Program-made: the position numbers and the translations under genes
NCBI RefSeq assembly: GCF_016881005.1
Contig: NZ_JACOPV010000008.1
Coordinates: 124,001 to 188,000 of the forward strand
Length of the DNA stretch: 64,000 nt
Reading direction: 5' to 3'
Origin: Pseudomonas arcuscaelestis
GTDB lineage: Bacteria > Pseudomonadota > Gammaproteobacteria > Pseudomonadales > Pseudomonadaceae
Notes under the pieces: generated by a model
Databases searched by the model: none
What the model was told of the DNA's origin: nothing
The model's input: the letters and a program-made list of their open reading frames with translations, nothing else
Shown: piece by piece, positions 24,689 through 32,944 of the stretch
How positions within the stretch are numbered: position 1 is the stretch's first letter
How the letters are laid out: every line of letters begins with the position of its first letter

Positions 24689-25207
24689 CTACAGGTTCAT
24701 GCCCAACGGGCAGGCGTATGGGACGATTTCCCCGTCTATCCACTCCTTGCCAGTTTCGCCGGGCACCAGAGGGATCTCCATCAGTGAGAAGGCCGGCCGG
24801 GCGCTCACACTCTCTTGGACGTAGAGGACCGTGAATTCGTATCCAAGGCCTTTAGCAACTTCAGCAATCTCGTTGACGCTGAGAAACTCCCCGGTGCTGA
24901 ACTGATGGTCCAGAGCGGTCCAACCATGGCCGTTGATCATGGTTGGTTTCTTGCCTGGACCTGCATGTCGCTCAAACAGATGCCTGAGCACAGCGTCCCG
25001 GGCGGTGCTGTCCTTCTTGAAGTCGAGGTAGCAGTTCAGTGCTGCGCCGCCATACCAGCACATCTTGATCTGGTAGCCCTGCCGCCAGTTGACCCAACTG
25101 AGTCGAGTTGCAGCCTTAGGGTCCCATTTACTGAGTTGATCGATAGCTGCCTTGAGCAGTTCTGCGGGTACCAGGTTGGGGAGGAGGGCGCTGGCCTGTG
25201 TTGTCAC
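24689..25207 (-). CDS. 172-residue orphan
   Basis: GTG 25207 is chosen because GGAG lies 7 nt upstream and the promoter module ends 33 nt before it. The protein contains RLSWVNWRQGYQIKMCWYGG and FEVAKGLGYEFTVLYV-like segments without a recognised family. First gene of a run of three to five. Confidence 0.75.
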   Translation of the reverse strand: MTTQASALLPNLVPAELLKAAIDQLSKWDPKAATRLSWVNWRQGYQIKMCWYGGAALNCYLDFKKDSTARDAVLRHLFERHAGPGKKPTMINGHGWTALDHQFSTGEFLSVNEIAEVAKGLGYEFTVLYVQESVSARPAFSLMEIPLVPGETGKEWIDGEIVPYACPLGMNL

Positions 25208-25240
25208 GATGTCGCTCCGATTCTCTAAGTGATGGGGTGA

Positions 25241-25269
25241 ATCATGAGAGTGGGTAGCGTGTGCCAGAA
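25241..25269 (-). promoter_or_regulatory. TTCTGGCAC promoter module 12
   Basis: TTCTGG, 17-nt spacer, CATGAT; 33 nt before GTG 25207. It helps decide that start. Confidence 0.8.
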
Positions 25270-25352
25270 GCCCTACTTGGCAAAATCTCTGGCGGTTCCA
25301 ATGGGCCCTTGGGCGTTCCCAACGATTAGGATGCGCGCCAGGCTGGGGAAAG

Positions 25353-25385
25353 AAACGGACATGCACGCTGGTGGTATGTCCGTTT
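25353..25385. repeat. CGGACA hairpin, copy 1
   Basis: AAACGGACAT and ATGTCCGTTT, 13-nt loop, in the gap between 25270 and 25422. Similar hairpins lie at 37391, 47990 and 58711. Confidence 0.65.
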
Positions 25386-25421
25386 GGCTTAGTGGCGGGT
25401 CGGTGTATCTCGCAGCTGCGG

Positions 25422-26132
25422 TTAGCCCTCGAAGGAGGTTAGATGCTGATGGACAACCACTAGGGATCCTCTGTTGATCAGCCGGCTGACCAAGCCGTTT
25501 GAGGCTGAGTCACCTTTGACCAGGTACCGAGCGATAACGTCCACGGCACTGCTGGCGTGTGCCTTGAGCAGCACTCTCTGACCCGCGTGCGCTGCTCTTA
25601 GAGCCAGTAACACTGCTTCTTCGTTCGCTTGGCCCACGATCACCACGTCAGGGTCGCACCGGAGAAGGTCGCGGGTCTTGGAGTCAAACTCACGTGCAAC
25701 CAGGCTTTGGGGCTTCGGGGATGTGTGCTCGGCAACTGTTACGTTCGGGTGCCCAGCCCGGCGATCAACGAAATCGTTGATCAAGGCATTCGTCGTAGTT
25801 GACTTCCCTTGGCTTGTGACTGAGGAAATCACAACTAGGGAGCCCTCCTCTTTGTCCATGATCGACCGGATATCTGAGAGGGCCGCGGGATTGCTTGTGA
25901 AGATCGCTCCAGCCGTTCGGGTTGCCTTTGGTTCACGCTTAACAGTGAGCGAGTAACTGATCGGGGTGACAGCCCTACGGGCCACAACACCGCACAAGGC
26001 GTCCCAAGAAGGATAGTTCTCCTCGCGAGCTACAATTTCCAGCGATTGAGAGTGAGAGATTGCCAGGCCGGTAACCGCCTGAATTGCCTTGCGACGTTGT
26101 TTCGCAAGCTGCTTGTAATGCGAGACGTTCAT
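25422..26132 (-). CDS. Secretion-type (PilT/GspE-like) ATPase with altered catalytic residues
   Basis: 236 residues. Residues 1-52 form a short helical domain with ISHSQSLEIVAREENYPSWD, like the opening of glyoxalase-related plasmid proteins. Residues 75-236 follow the secretion ATPase fold: SDIRSIMDKEEGSLVVISS, Walker A around SQGK110-STTT, a DLLRCDPDVVIVGQANEEA Walker B region, LRAAHAGQRVLLKAHASSA. The Glu expected after VG in Walker B is Gln, and the first Gly of Walker A is missing, so ATP hydrolysis is doubtful. It also lacks the N-terminal domain of pilus or type IV secretion ATPases. A conjugation-related role is only a guess. Confidence 0.75.
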   Translation of the reverse strand: MNVSHYKQLAKQRRKAIQAVTGLAISHSQSLEIVAREENYPSWDALCGVVARRAVTPISYSLTVKREPKATRTAGAIFTSNPAALSDIRSIMDKEEGSLVVISSVTSQGKSTTTNALINDFVDRRAGHPNVTVAEHTSPKPQSLVAREFDSKTRDLLRCDPDVVIVGQANEEAVLLALRAAHAGQRVLLKAHASSAVDVIARYLVKGDSASNGLVSRLINRGSLVVVHQHLTSFEG

Positions 26133-26232
26133 TGATGAGTATTCCCAGGTGTGCAGGCACCGCTTAGCGGTTTCGGAGTCCTCATTCTCGAAGCCTGGCA
26201 GGGTCTACCAATGGCATCTGGTGTACATCCCA

Positions 26233-26260
26233 CATTCACCGTACCGTTGCCGGCGAGGAC
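26233..26260 (+). repeat. 28-bp dispersed repeat, copy B
   Basis: Exact match, inverted, to 15476-15503. It lies in the 26133-26428 gap, where no gene is supported; one frame encodes SHIHRTVAGEDDRL before a stop. Confidence 0.85.
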
Positions 26261-26428
26261 GACAGGCTGTGAGCGCCTCTGATGCATACCGCTGATGACT
26301 GGAGGCAATCATCACTGGTATGCAGAACACAAGTCTCTCATAGGCGGCTGGAATGTCCTTCCCAAACTGGGATGTCGAAATACACCCGGCATACCAACCT
26401 AATACCCGGCAACAGTAGGCCTGGCCGC

Positions 26429-26692
26429 TCAGAACACCTCTCGCAAAGTTGCAGTCGCAGTGAAGGTACTGCGGTGATCCTTGGCAACTGCCGCAGCCGC
26501 CCGGTGACGTGCCCGGGTAATATCAGCTTCGCTGAAAGCTGGGAACCAGATTTCCTCATCATCGTCGCTGGCCAGGTCTGCGATCGCACAGTCGAGGCAG
26601 GGGTCGACCTGAGACTGCTTGAGCACGCAGGCGCACATGCCGCTCTTTTCGACTTGGGGTGAAACCGTGGGGAGAGTGGGGGCGGAAGTCAT
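26429..26692 (-). CDS. 87-residue cysteine-containing orphan
   Basis: Contains CACVLKQSQVDPCLDCA, a possible metal-binding cluster, then an acidic region (ASDDDEEIW) and an Ala/Arg helix. Function unknown. Single-gene unit with promoter module. Confidence 0.7.
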   Translation of the reverse strand: MTSAPTLPTVSPQVEKSGMCACVLKQSQVDPCLDCAIADLASDDDEEIWFPAFSEADITRARHRAAAAVAKDHRSTFTATATLREVF

Positions 26693-26721
26693 GATGAAAG
26701 CCTGGGTCTGATAATGTAGGT

Positions 26722-26750
26722 ATCATCAGCCCAGACCTGCCGTGCCAGAA
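26722..26750 (-). promoter_or_regulatory. TTCTGGCAC promoter module 13
   Basis: TTCTGG, 17-nt spacer, GATGAT; 29 nt before the gene at 26692. Confidence 0.85.
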
Positions 26751-26788
26751 CCCATTGGCCGTGAATCAGCGGACTTTGCCTCGTAGTG

Positions 26789-27016
26789 TCACGCCCCATA
26801 CCCAGTCAGGGTGTAAATGGTTTCCCACCCATGATCACAGTCGTCACAAGAGGTCGCCTGGCCAATGGAGTCCCCATTGAACGTAAGCTGGGTACCAGAA
26901 AAGGTAACGTTGATCGAAGAGCACCACGGGCACACAAAGCCGCCTGGGTGGTTGAGGTAGGCATGGTCAGTGATCGGTTTGGCGACCTTTGAGGCCTTCG
27001 CTGGAGGTAGGGTCAT
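26789..27016 (-). CDS. Small zinc-ribbon protein
   Basis: 75 residues with FVCPWCSSINV and TSCDDCDHGWETIYTL, two C-x2-C knuckles 26-30 residues apart, a typical rubredoxin-like zinc ribbon ending in the WxxxY strand seen in phage zinc-ribbon proteins. Its ATG overlaps the TGA of the upstream gene, so it is the second cistron of that unit. Confidence 0.75.
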   Translation of the reverse strand: MTLPPAKASKVAKPITDHAYLNHPGGFVCPWCSSINVTFSGTQLTFNGDSIGQATSCDDCDHGWETIYTLTGYGA

Positions 27017-27729
27017 GCTGCCACCTGGTGGTGGGTCTTGTTTTCGATCTGAACCGCCTCAGGGATCAAGACTTGGAAGCAGAACCCTGGATCACCACTG
27101 AATGACGTTGTGTCTCCTCGCGCAGATGCAATCCGGCCGGCGTACTGCTGCGCTTGTTCGAGTTGGTGCAACGAAAAGTACGATACTTCCTTGATGTTGG
27201 GGTTCGAGTGATCTGTGCACAGCACTGCGGTTCCCCCGTGGTTGTTGCTGAGGCCGAAGGTCATCACCACGTAGCGTGGCTCGCCGGCCGGGCGATAGAG
27301 CTTGCCGTCGATGAAGATCAAGCCTTGAGCCCAATCCTGAAGGTATTGGCCAATGGCCTCTTTGCCCTCGCTCACAGACACGAAGACACCCAACTGGTGA
27401 TCGGACATTGTCACACTGTCGGTGATCAATGACAGTTCCGAGCCTGGGATTGGATAGTCAAAGTCCTTCCCTCCGGATGTGTGCGCCTGTCGGGTACAGC
27501 CGTACACGCTGCAGCTGGTCCATAGCATCCCTTCAAACCAACGGTACTCAATCGATGCTGAGTCCGAGCTATCCGCCTTGGTGCTAATGATTGCAACGGG
27601 TGCGGCCGATAGTTCTAGTTCGCGAATGGTGACCACCTCCACGCCGTCGTGGAAACGAACGCGCCTTGGGTTGCGGCAGCGGGGCGGAATGATTGGTTCG
27701 ACGTAGCTGAAGCGAACAGTCAGTTGCAT
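27013..27729 (-). CDS. 238-residue orphan
   Basis: ATG 27729 is chosen for the AAAAGGAG upstream; an in-frame ATG-like extension lacks one. A beta-rich protein (RFSYVEPIIPPRC, VRFHDGVEVVTIRELELS, EPRYVVMTFGLSNNHGGTA) with scattered Cys. No family recognised. Confidence 0.7.
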   Translation of the reverse strand: MQLTVRFSYVEPIIPPRCRNPRRVRFHDGVEVVTIRELELSAAPVAIISTKADSSDSASIEYRWFEGMLWTSCSVYGCTRQAHTSGGKDFDYPIPGSELSLITDSVTMSDHQLGVFVSVSEGKEAIGQYLQDWAQGLIFIDGKLYRPAGEPRYVVMTFGLSNNHGGTAVLCTDHSNPNIKEVSYFSLHQLEQAQQYAGRIASARGDTTSFSGDPGFCFQVLIPEAVQIENKTHHQVAA

Positions 27730-27756
27730 GGCAGGACTCCTTTTCAAGTTGGAGCC

Positions 27757-27785
27757 AGGATCCTTGAGGGTTGCTTGTGCCAGAA
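27757..27785 (-). promoter_or_regulatory. TTCTGGCAC promoter module 14
   Basis: TTCTGG, 17-nt spacer, GATCCT; 27 nt before the gene at 27729. Confidence 0.8.
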
Positions 27786-28073
27786 CCCCGCGACCTTCAT
27801 CTGAGGTCGCTTTCGCAAAAGGGGGGCTGGCGCCAGCGGGCTGAGTTGTACCTGGTCTGAGGAGTCAGCCCCCAACCGCGGACCCGAAATCGCGACCGAG
27901 CCTCACGTTTTTACCTCCCCAAAAGCTGCGACAATGCATGGAATAGGGTTCAGATCCCACGCTGAGAATTGAGCTACACGACTCGATCCGCAGAGCGGTG
28001 ACTAGCTGCAGGGGCCAGGCCAGCGCGTTCGTCTTCAAGCCGAAGACGTGATCAGAAATATTTGTCGCGGGGC

Positions 28074-28102
28074 TACTGGCACGCGGAAAGTGGCGAGACC
28101 AT
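28074..28102 (+). promoter_or_regulatory. Promoter module 15, TACTGG variant
   Basis: TACTGGCAC, 17-nt spacer, GACCAT; 47 nt before the gene at 28150. The 27786-28073 stretch between the two divergent modules holds no supported gene. Confidence 0.65.
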
Positions 28103-28149
28103 ATGCTTACCATCAAGGCCAATGCCCGTTAAACCAGGGAGTGAACAGC

Positions 28150-28563
28150 ATGACTGCCCAGCTACATCGAATTGCCGCCCGTGGCTTCACCGAGACGAAT
28201 TTGACCTCCCTTGCAAGGGATGTCCTGGTGTGGCGCAAGAACGCAGTTCTGCCGGAAGACTGCAAGCTGCATGAGCTTGCGAATCTGTGCGTTCCGTTTG
28301 CTTCGATCGGTGACGAATATCAAGAAGCGGAGCGGATGATTGTTTCCTTCGCACTGGAAAACGCAGCTCGCAGTGCTGCCAGCTCGGCTGACCAGGTGAT
28401 GCGCGATCTGCTCTCGAAAGCCCGGAAGAGTGTCGACTACCAGCGCGGGATGCAGAACACAAACCACCCTGCCGGGCAAGCGCATGCAGCCGAGTTCAAG
28501 CTGCTGCTAGAGCAGATTGATGTAGCTCTTGCCGCGACAACGACTGCACAGCCTGCCGGGTAG
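28150..28563 (+). CDS. 137-residue helical orphan
   Basis: Starts behind CAGGGAGTG. Almost entirely helical (FTETNLTSLARDVLVWRKNA, AERMIVSFALENAARSAA, AEFKLLLEQIDVALAA). Unrecognised. Head of a plus-strand operon running to 30370. Confidence 0.7.
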   Translation: MTAQLHRIAARGFTETNLTSLARDVLVWRKNAVLPEDCKLHELANLCVPFASIGDEYQEAERMIVSFALENAARSAASSADQVMRDLLSKARKSVDYQRGMQNTNHPAGQAHAAEFKLLLEQIDVALAATTTAQPAG

Positions 28564-28570
28564 CGAGCTA

Positions 28571-28954
28571 ATGCTTATCACTGAAAAATGGGCAACCAAG
28601 GTCACCTACACAAAGGTATTTCTGAGGACGGCCCCAAAGAGGTTCAATCATCTTGAACTTCCATTGATAATGACATCTGTTATTTCGACGGCTTTGTGCT
28701 CGTTTATTGGCGCTGAATTCGATCTCGTCATCATCATGGTGATCATAGTGATGGTGGGTATGTTCCTGACGTATTGGTCACCGCAGGGTAAGGCCAAGCT
28801 CAACGCCATTGAAGCTGAATTCGGTCCTCGAACAAGTGCACGTATTTGGCAACTATGCAGTGATAGGGAGGCGGGCCTTGAACCGCTCGACTTAGCTCAA
28901 GTCGCCGGCAAGGTGGGCGAGCAGAAAGAAGTCAGCGCCCCAGTCGAGAAATGA
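28571..28954 (+). CDS. Small membrane protein, paralogue of 1241-1618
   Basis: 127 residues starting 8 nt after the previous stop. Two closely spaced hydrophobic segments at about 31-52 and 53-72, then a soluble tail (LNAIEAEFGPRTSARIW, EPLDLAQVAGKV) shared with the membrane protein at 1241-1618. Unknown function in the inner membrane. Confidence 0.7.
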   Translation: MLITEKWATKVTYTKVFLRTAPKRFNHLELPLIMTSVISTALCSFIGAEFDLVIIMVIIVMVGMFLTYWSPQGKAKLNAIEAEFGPRTSARIWQLCSDREAGLEPLDLAQVAGKVGEQKEVSAPVEK

Positions 28955-28978
28955 AGAACGCATTGGAAACCGACGAAG

Positions 28979-29437
28979 ATGCCAGTAAACATCCCGCTAC
29001 CTCGATTGAAAGCGTACAGCAATCCGTACGGCAATGACTCTCCCTGGGGAGTCAAGGTAACCATGAAAGACGTCAAAATCGCTCTTCAGGATGACCGGCT
29101 TGCGCCGCTGCCAGACGGTGATGACCACCCAGCACGCATCGCTTACCTGGTACTGAATCCTGCTAGTGATCCGATCCAGCTCGACATCGGCTGCCCAAGC
29201 CTCGGCTACTGGGGCCCAAGCTGGCCGGTTGTGGATGGCAACCATCGCCTGGCAGCAGCGATATACCGCAAGGACGATTCCATCCCTGCCCTGGTAGACG
29301 GCGAGCTTGAACATGCTTTTGAGCTGTTTCAGGTGGATTGTGAGGAACCTGCGTTCAAATGCATGGCGCTTGAGGAGCAGTCCCATTTGGCTGGGAACAA
29401 CCCTGTCGTTAAAGTAAATGATGGATTCACCGATTAA
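28979..29437 (+). CDS. ParB/sulfiredoxin-like domain protein
   Basis: 152 residues. The core WPVVDGNHRLAAAIYRKDDS followed by IPALVDG resembles the ParB/Srx fold, in which a [DE]GxHRxxA box precedes an IPV strand. The upstream part carries a LAPLPDGDDHPARIAYLVLN strand. The ribosome site is weak. Likely nucleotide- or DNA-binding, by fold only; exact role unknown. Confidence 0.6.
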   Translation: MPVNIPLPRLKAYSNPYGNDSPWGVKVTMKDVKIALQDDRLAPLPDGDDHPARIAYLVLNPASDPIQLDIGCPSLGYWGPSWPVVDGNHRLAAAIYRKDDSIPALVDGELEHAFELFQVDCEEPAFKCMALEEQSHLAGNNPVVKVNDGFTD

Positions 29438-29533
29438 CTATTGAAGGAACGAGTGGAGCGTACGCCTGGCCTGTCACCGGCCATCGAACTGCACCTAATT
29501 TGTCTTCGATCCGAATAGCAAGGAAATTGACGT

Positions 29534-29950
29534 ATGAAAGCAGCACACATTTATCTTCTGTTGGCGAGCGCCTTCGGTTTAATGCTGGCGATGATTTTTC
29601 CCGGCAACCCTGTTTTTTTGCAGATCACTCTGTGCGTGGCTATTTCAGCATTCGTATCCAGTGTGGGGGCGGTATACCTCAATAAAGGTGCAACTGTTCC
29701 GGGTGCTGAGGTAAAGAGCTTCTGCTTGGCATTCTTTGTAGCCGTTCTTTTTTCTCTACTTTCATGCGCCGTAGTGTTGGTTTTTGGTGGTGCGCGCGAA
29801 GATGTGCAATGGGTTGCCATGACCATTCAGGGTGCCATGGGCGGGGTTGTCGGTGCGATCGTTGGCCATCTGTGGCATGAGCGGCAAGAGCGCATCCACG
29901 GCACCCATAGCCGCACCGTTGATGTCGCGCGTGATCGTGCGCGTGGTTGA
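29534..29950 (+). CDS. Polytopic membrane protein, four TM segments
   Basis: 138 residues behind AAGGAAATT. Hydrophobic stretches at about 3-22, 28-47, 61-84 and 94-114, then a charged tail rich in His and Arg. Unknown inner-membrane protein of the same run. Confidence 0.7.
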   Translation: MKAAHIYLLLASAFGLMLAMIFPGNPVFLQITLCVAISAFVSSVGAVYLNKGATVPGAEVKSFCLAFFVAVLFSLLSCAVVLVFGGAREDVQWVAMTIQGAMGGVVGAIVGHLWHERQERIHGTHSRTVDVARDRARG

Positions 29951-30004
29951 TGAGTTCAGCCCATCCGACGCCATCCCAGCGTTTAGTAGTCACGGAGTAG
30001 CCCA

Positions 30005-30370
30005 ATGAGCAAAATCACCGGTGCCCAGCTGATCGCTGCTGAGCGGAAGCGACAGATCGAATCCGAAGGTCGGACTGCTCGGAATGATGATGAACTTGGC
30101 GCAGGCGCCTTGGAGCTGGCAGCGCTGTGCTACCGCGATGCCACTGACGGCAGCAGCCCGCAACCGCAATCCTGGCCGTTTGATGCTGAGTGGTGGAAAC
30201 CGCAGAGCCGGCAGCGCAATCTGGAGCGTGCTGGCGCTCTCTACCAGGCGGCGGCCGACACTGCCGAGCGCTCAGAGGATTACCCACTTCGCGACCGCTT
30301 GCGTGAGCATGTCGCGAGTTGCGCAGTTCTTCTCGACAGCATCGAACGCCACAACGCGGCTAAATCCTAA
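30005..30370 (+). CDS. Phage-type ERxRQIxxEG family protein
   Basis: 121 residues. The pattern LIAAERKRQIESEGRTARND, GALELAALCYRDA, WPFDAEWWKPQSRQRNLERA and GALYQAAADTAER matches a widespread small phage protein in which ERxRQxxxEGW, GELAxAAxxYA, WPW-x-WKP and KAGALIxAEIER follow each other. Its biochemical role is not established. Last gene before a strong terminator. Confidence 0.75.
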   Translation: MSKITGAQLIAAERKRQIESEGRTARNDDELGAGALELAALCYRDATDGSSPQPQSWPFDAEWWKPQSRQRNLERAGALYQAAADTAERSEDYPLRDRLREHVASCAVLLDSIERHNAAKS

Positions 30371-30385
30371 TAGCGCTACGCTCAT

Positions 30386-30438
30386 CCCCCTGGAACGGAA
30401 AAGCCCGCCATTAAGGCGGGCTGGTGCGTTCCAGGGGG
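30386..30438. terminator. Nested double hairpin between convergent genes
   Basis: An outer perfect 12-bp stem (CCCCCTGGAACG with its complement at 30427-30438) encloses an inner AGCCCGCC/GGCGGGCT stem. It separates genes ending at 30370 and 30448 and can stop transcription from both sides. Confidence 0.8.
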
Positions 30439-30447
30439 ATCCACCAG

Positions 30448-30690
30448 TTAGTTGTTCTCTAACTCGTTGAGTTCCTCGATGTGTTCGTTCCCATCTGCAA
30501 CCAAGCGGCTCTCCAACCGATCCGGGGACACGCCGTCCAGCTCCACTGGCGAGAAGAGGACTACTGCGAAGCCTCTGCCACGCAGTTCAGCGATGACTTG
30601 CTTTTGCGAAGCTGACAACTGTGAAGGTTGATCCTCACCAGTGGTTTCAACTTGGGATTTGAGCGAGCTGGCAATGGCTGCGGTGGTCAT
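30448..30690 (-). CDS. 80-residue orphan
   Basis: Polar N-terminus, then SASQKQVIAELRGRGFAVVL, VELDGVSPDRLESRLV and an acidic end (EHIEELNELENN). The middle looks like a single alpha/beta unit. Single-gene unit: promoter module 33 nt upstream, double hairpin downstream. Confidence 0.75.
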   Translation of the reverse strand: MTTAAIASSLKSQVETTGEDQPSQLSASQKQVIAELRGRGFAVVLFSPVELDGVSPDRLESRLVADGNEHIEELNELENN

Positions 30691-30723
30691 GGGGCTTTAC
30701 CTCGTTGTGATGTTGATACGGCA

Positions 30724-30752
30724 ATCATCAGGCCAGGTCAGCAGTGCCAGAA
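30724..30752 (-). promoter_or_regulatory. TTCTGGCAC promoter module 16
   Basis: TTCTGG, 17-nt spacer, GATGAT; 33 nt before the gene at 30690. Confidence 0.85.
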
Positions 30753-30874
30753 CCCTCACACGTTTCCCCGAAAAGGGCCGAGCCAAAGGTGCATCAACGC
30801 CAGTTGGCGTTACGTCGTGGGTGAAGCGGCCACTAAGGGGAGTCCTTGTCCGCTTGGGTTCCAGACTCAGGACG

Positions 30875-32145
30875 CTATAGCCTATCGCCGGCGACCCGCT
30901 GATACGCGGCATAATGGGTCTCGAGGAATAAAACCCGAGGTTTGGGACTGAATCTGAACAGGCGCTTACCGTGGTACGCCCTGTACCCCTCGTCCTCGAT
31001 GGTGCTGGTCACCTCGACCTCGAATGTGACCGGATTGATGGTGACCAGGTGCGCGTCAAACAGCCGGTGCAGATCCACTCGCAGCAGCAGCCCATTGCTT
31101 ACATCATCGGTCTGATCGCCACGATAGGGGATGATGTGAGCTGCCTCGAGCAGCGTATCGACCTTGCAGCCGGTGATGCAGCACGCGCCGCCGTACCGTT
31201 GGAACAGCGATGTCCTGAAGTTGCCTTGCCGAGGGCGTACGACCGCTGCCTGGGTCCGCCCACCCGCTGATCCCTACGCAGCAATTCAAGCTCCACAGCC
31301 GGTGCTGGCGCGTTGTGTGCGATCTCCAGAGGCAGAGAGTCCACCAGGTCCTGTACCAGGTCATGCTCCATCATGACCCTGTAGCTGGGCTTCTCGGTGG
31401 CTTTTGAGTTCAGCGAACGTAGGATGGCCAACGTTTCGGCTGCAGCCTCCAGTGATGCGAAGCTCTCTGGCCGATTGCCCCATGCTGCCTTCAGTGGCTC
31501 TATAGTCAGTCCGCGCACATCAGCAAGGGTGAGCCCTGAAGCCATCTCCTGGGCAACCTCAACCTCTGGCTCAGGTGCATCCACACTGCCGATCGCAGCG
31601 CCTGAACTTGAGAGCTCAGCCCGAACTGCCTGCTCTTGGCTTTCCGGTACCGGGAACATGGCCAGCACCGTTTGGTCGTCCAGGTATGCCGCCGGGCCAG
31701 CGTAGGAATCATCATCACCATTCAAAACCCGGAATAGGGCGTAAAGCTCTGCAGCTACTTCTTTCGTTCCGCAACACTGGGTTCTTAAGGTCCATGCCGC
31801 AAGTACGTCTTCTGCTGTGAACTCCAGGAGATCATCAGCATCGAGGGCATACAGGTGCCGTGGGGCTTCAGGCCTGGCCGGGCCAACTACCAGACGTTGA
31901 GGGTCCACCAGGTTGTAAAGATCCGCATCGCCCAGCGCATAGGCCTGCACCTCCGGGTTCAGGTCACCCCCCTGTTGCGTCGACCAATCATCGTGATGGC
32001 CATCCATTGCGACCTGAACATAGCGTGTGAACTTGGCCATGTACTCGGCCCACGCCCGGTACCCGCCCCACCGACCAAGTCTGCACTTGGGTGAAAATGT
32101 CCCGGCTTTGATCCGTGGTTTGGGCCGTATGGCCTTTTTCTTCAT
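30875..32145 (-). pseudogene. HNH endonuclease, interrupted by one frameshift near 31268
   Basis: From ATG 32145 the frame runs as an orphan N-terminal region of about 290 residues (opening MKKKAIRPKPRIKAG, containing CRLGRWGGYRAWAEYM) to LELLRRDQRVG, then goes off frame. In the -1 frame the protein continues RTQAAVVRPRQGNFRTSLFQ, RYGGACCITGCKVDTLLEAA, HIIPY, NGLLLRVDLHRLFDAHLV and stops at 30875. AAHIIPY, NGLLL and DLHRLFD are the catalytic beta-beta-alpha metal motif of the HNH family with a Cys knuckle. Adding one G to the GGG run at the break restores a continuous frame of about 423 residues. Either a recent mutation or a sequencing error; if intact it is a candidate DNase. Confidence 0.8.
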
Positions 32146-32236
32146 GGGTGTTCCATCACTCAAGGGACGCGCATATCTGATGAGAGAGGCAGTATCGGTG
32201 ATTGGACGTTGGTTTGGTACCCGGTCCACGGGCACA

Positions 32237-32263
32237 AGAAAGCCCGGGCATGCCGGGCTTTCT
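32237..32263 (-). terminator. Terminator between 32383 gene and HNH gene
   Basis: AGAAAGCCCGG and CCGGGCTTTCT form a perfect 11-bp stem with a 5-nt loop; it is followed by T-rich sequence on either strand. Confidence 0.75.
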
Positions 32264-32382
32264 ATTTCTACCGCTGCAGATGCTGGAGTGGGGCTGGCGC
32301 GCCGCCGTCAACCAGCTGGTGCAGGCAGGCGTGCACAGAGCGTACAGTCGACTGCCTCGTGCCGGCCGTCAGGGCGTACCTG

Positions 32383-32658
32383 TCAGCCGCATAAGCGTAC
32401 TGCCAGCCATTTGGCCCGCTGGATTCGACGTTCGAGCGCGCGACCACCGCAACGTTCGAAAAAGCGATCTTGTGCAGTCCCAGCGCTGCCGATGTAGCGT
32501 GGAGCTGACCAGCTCCAGATGAGCTCATACGCCCGCCTGGCCGCGTCACAGATCACCCGTTCAGCTGTGTCGGCACCAGCAACCAGGTTGTTTACAGTCT
32601 CGATTGGTGCTTCTTGTTCGATCCAGGTTGTGAGCAGCTGGCGGGCGGTCATGGTCAT
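32383..32658 (-). CDS. 91-residue helical orphan
   Basis: Starts at ATG 32658 behind GAGGTGAAG. Helical (ARQLLTTWIEQEAPIETVNN, ADTAERVICDAARRAYELI) with a basic, Cys-containing end. A second frame continuing to 32268 (WQYAYAADRYALTAGTRQ, HACLHQLVDGGAP) also looks protein-like, so the true C-terminus may lie there behind a frameshift. Function unknown. Confidence 0.65.
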   Translation of the reverse strand: MTMTARQLLTTWIEQEAPIETVNNLVAGADTAERVICDAARRAYELIWSWSAPRYIGSAGTAQDRFFERCGGRALERRIQRAKWLAVRLCG

Positions 32659-32696
32659 GGCTTCACCTCAGTGGGGGTGGTTACTTAGATGAAGTA

Positions 32697-32725
32697 ACTT
32701 TCAGTCCATAACGGGTGTGCCAGAA
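32697..32725 (-). promoter_or_regulatory. TTCTGGCAC promoter module 17
   Basis: TTCTGG, 17-nt spacer, GAAAGT; 38 nt before the gene at 32658. Bases 32726-32944 hold nothing else recognised. Confidence 0.8.
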
Positions 32726-32944
32726 GCATGGGGAAAAGGTTTTTTTGGATTGATGCTTCTGGTTCGCAGCACCGCCCGAGATTCCTGGTCCGGGCCAGTG
32801 CCCAGTGCCCAGAAACGACGAAGCCTCAGCGTTGCCACACTAAGGCTTCGGGTGCATCTACAACTGAAGGGAACCACGTAATAGAGCGTAACCCCGCCGG
32901 TGCAGTCCGGCAAATTCGCAATGATCGGAGGCCGGCAGCCTGGG

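Noticed and set aside
27865..28122. 85-codon minus-strand frame between two divergent modules
   Set aside because: No suitable start for the full frame and it overlaps the module at 28074; a good GGAGG inside precedes only 13 codons.
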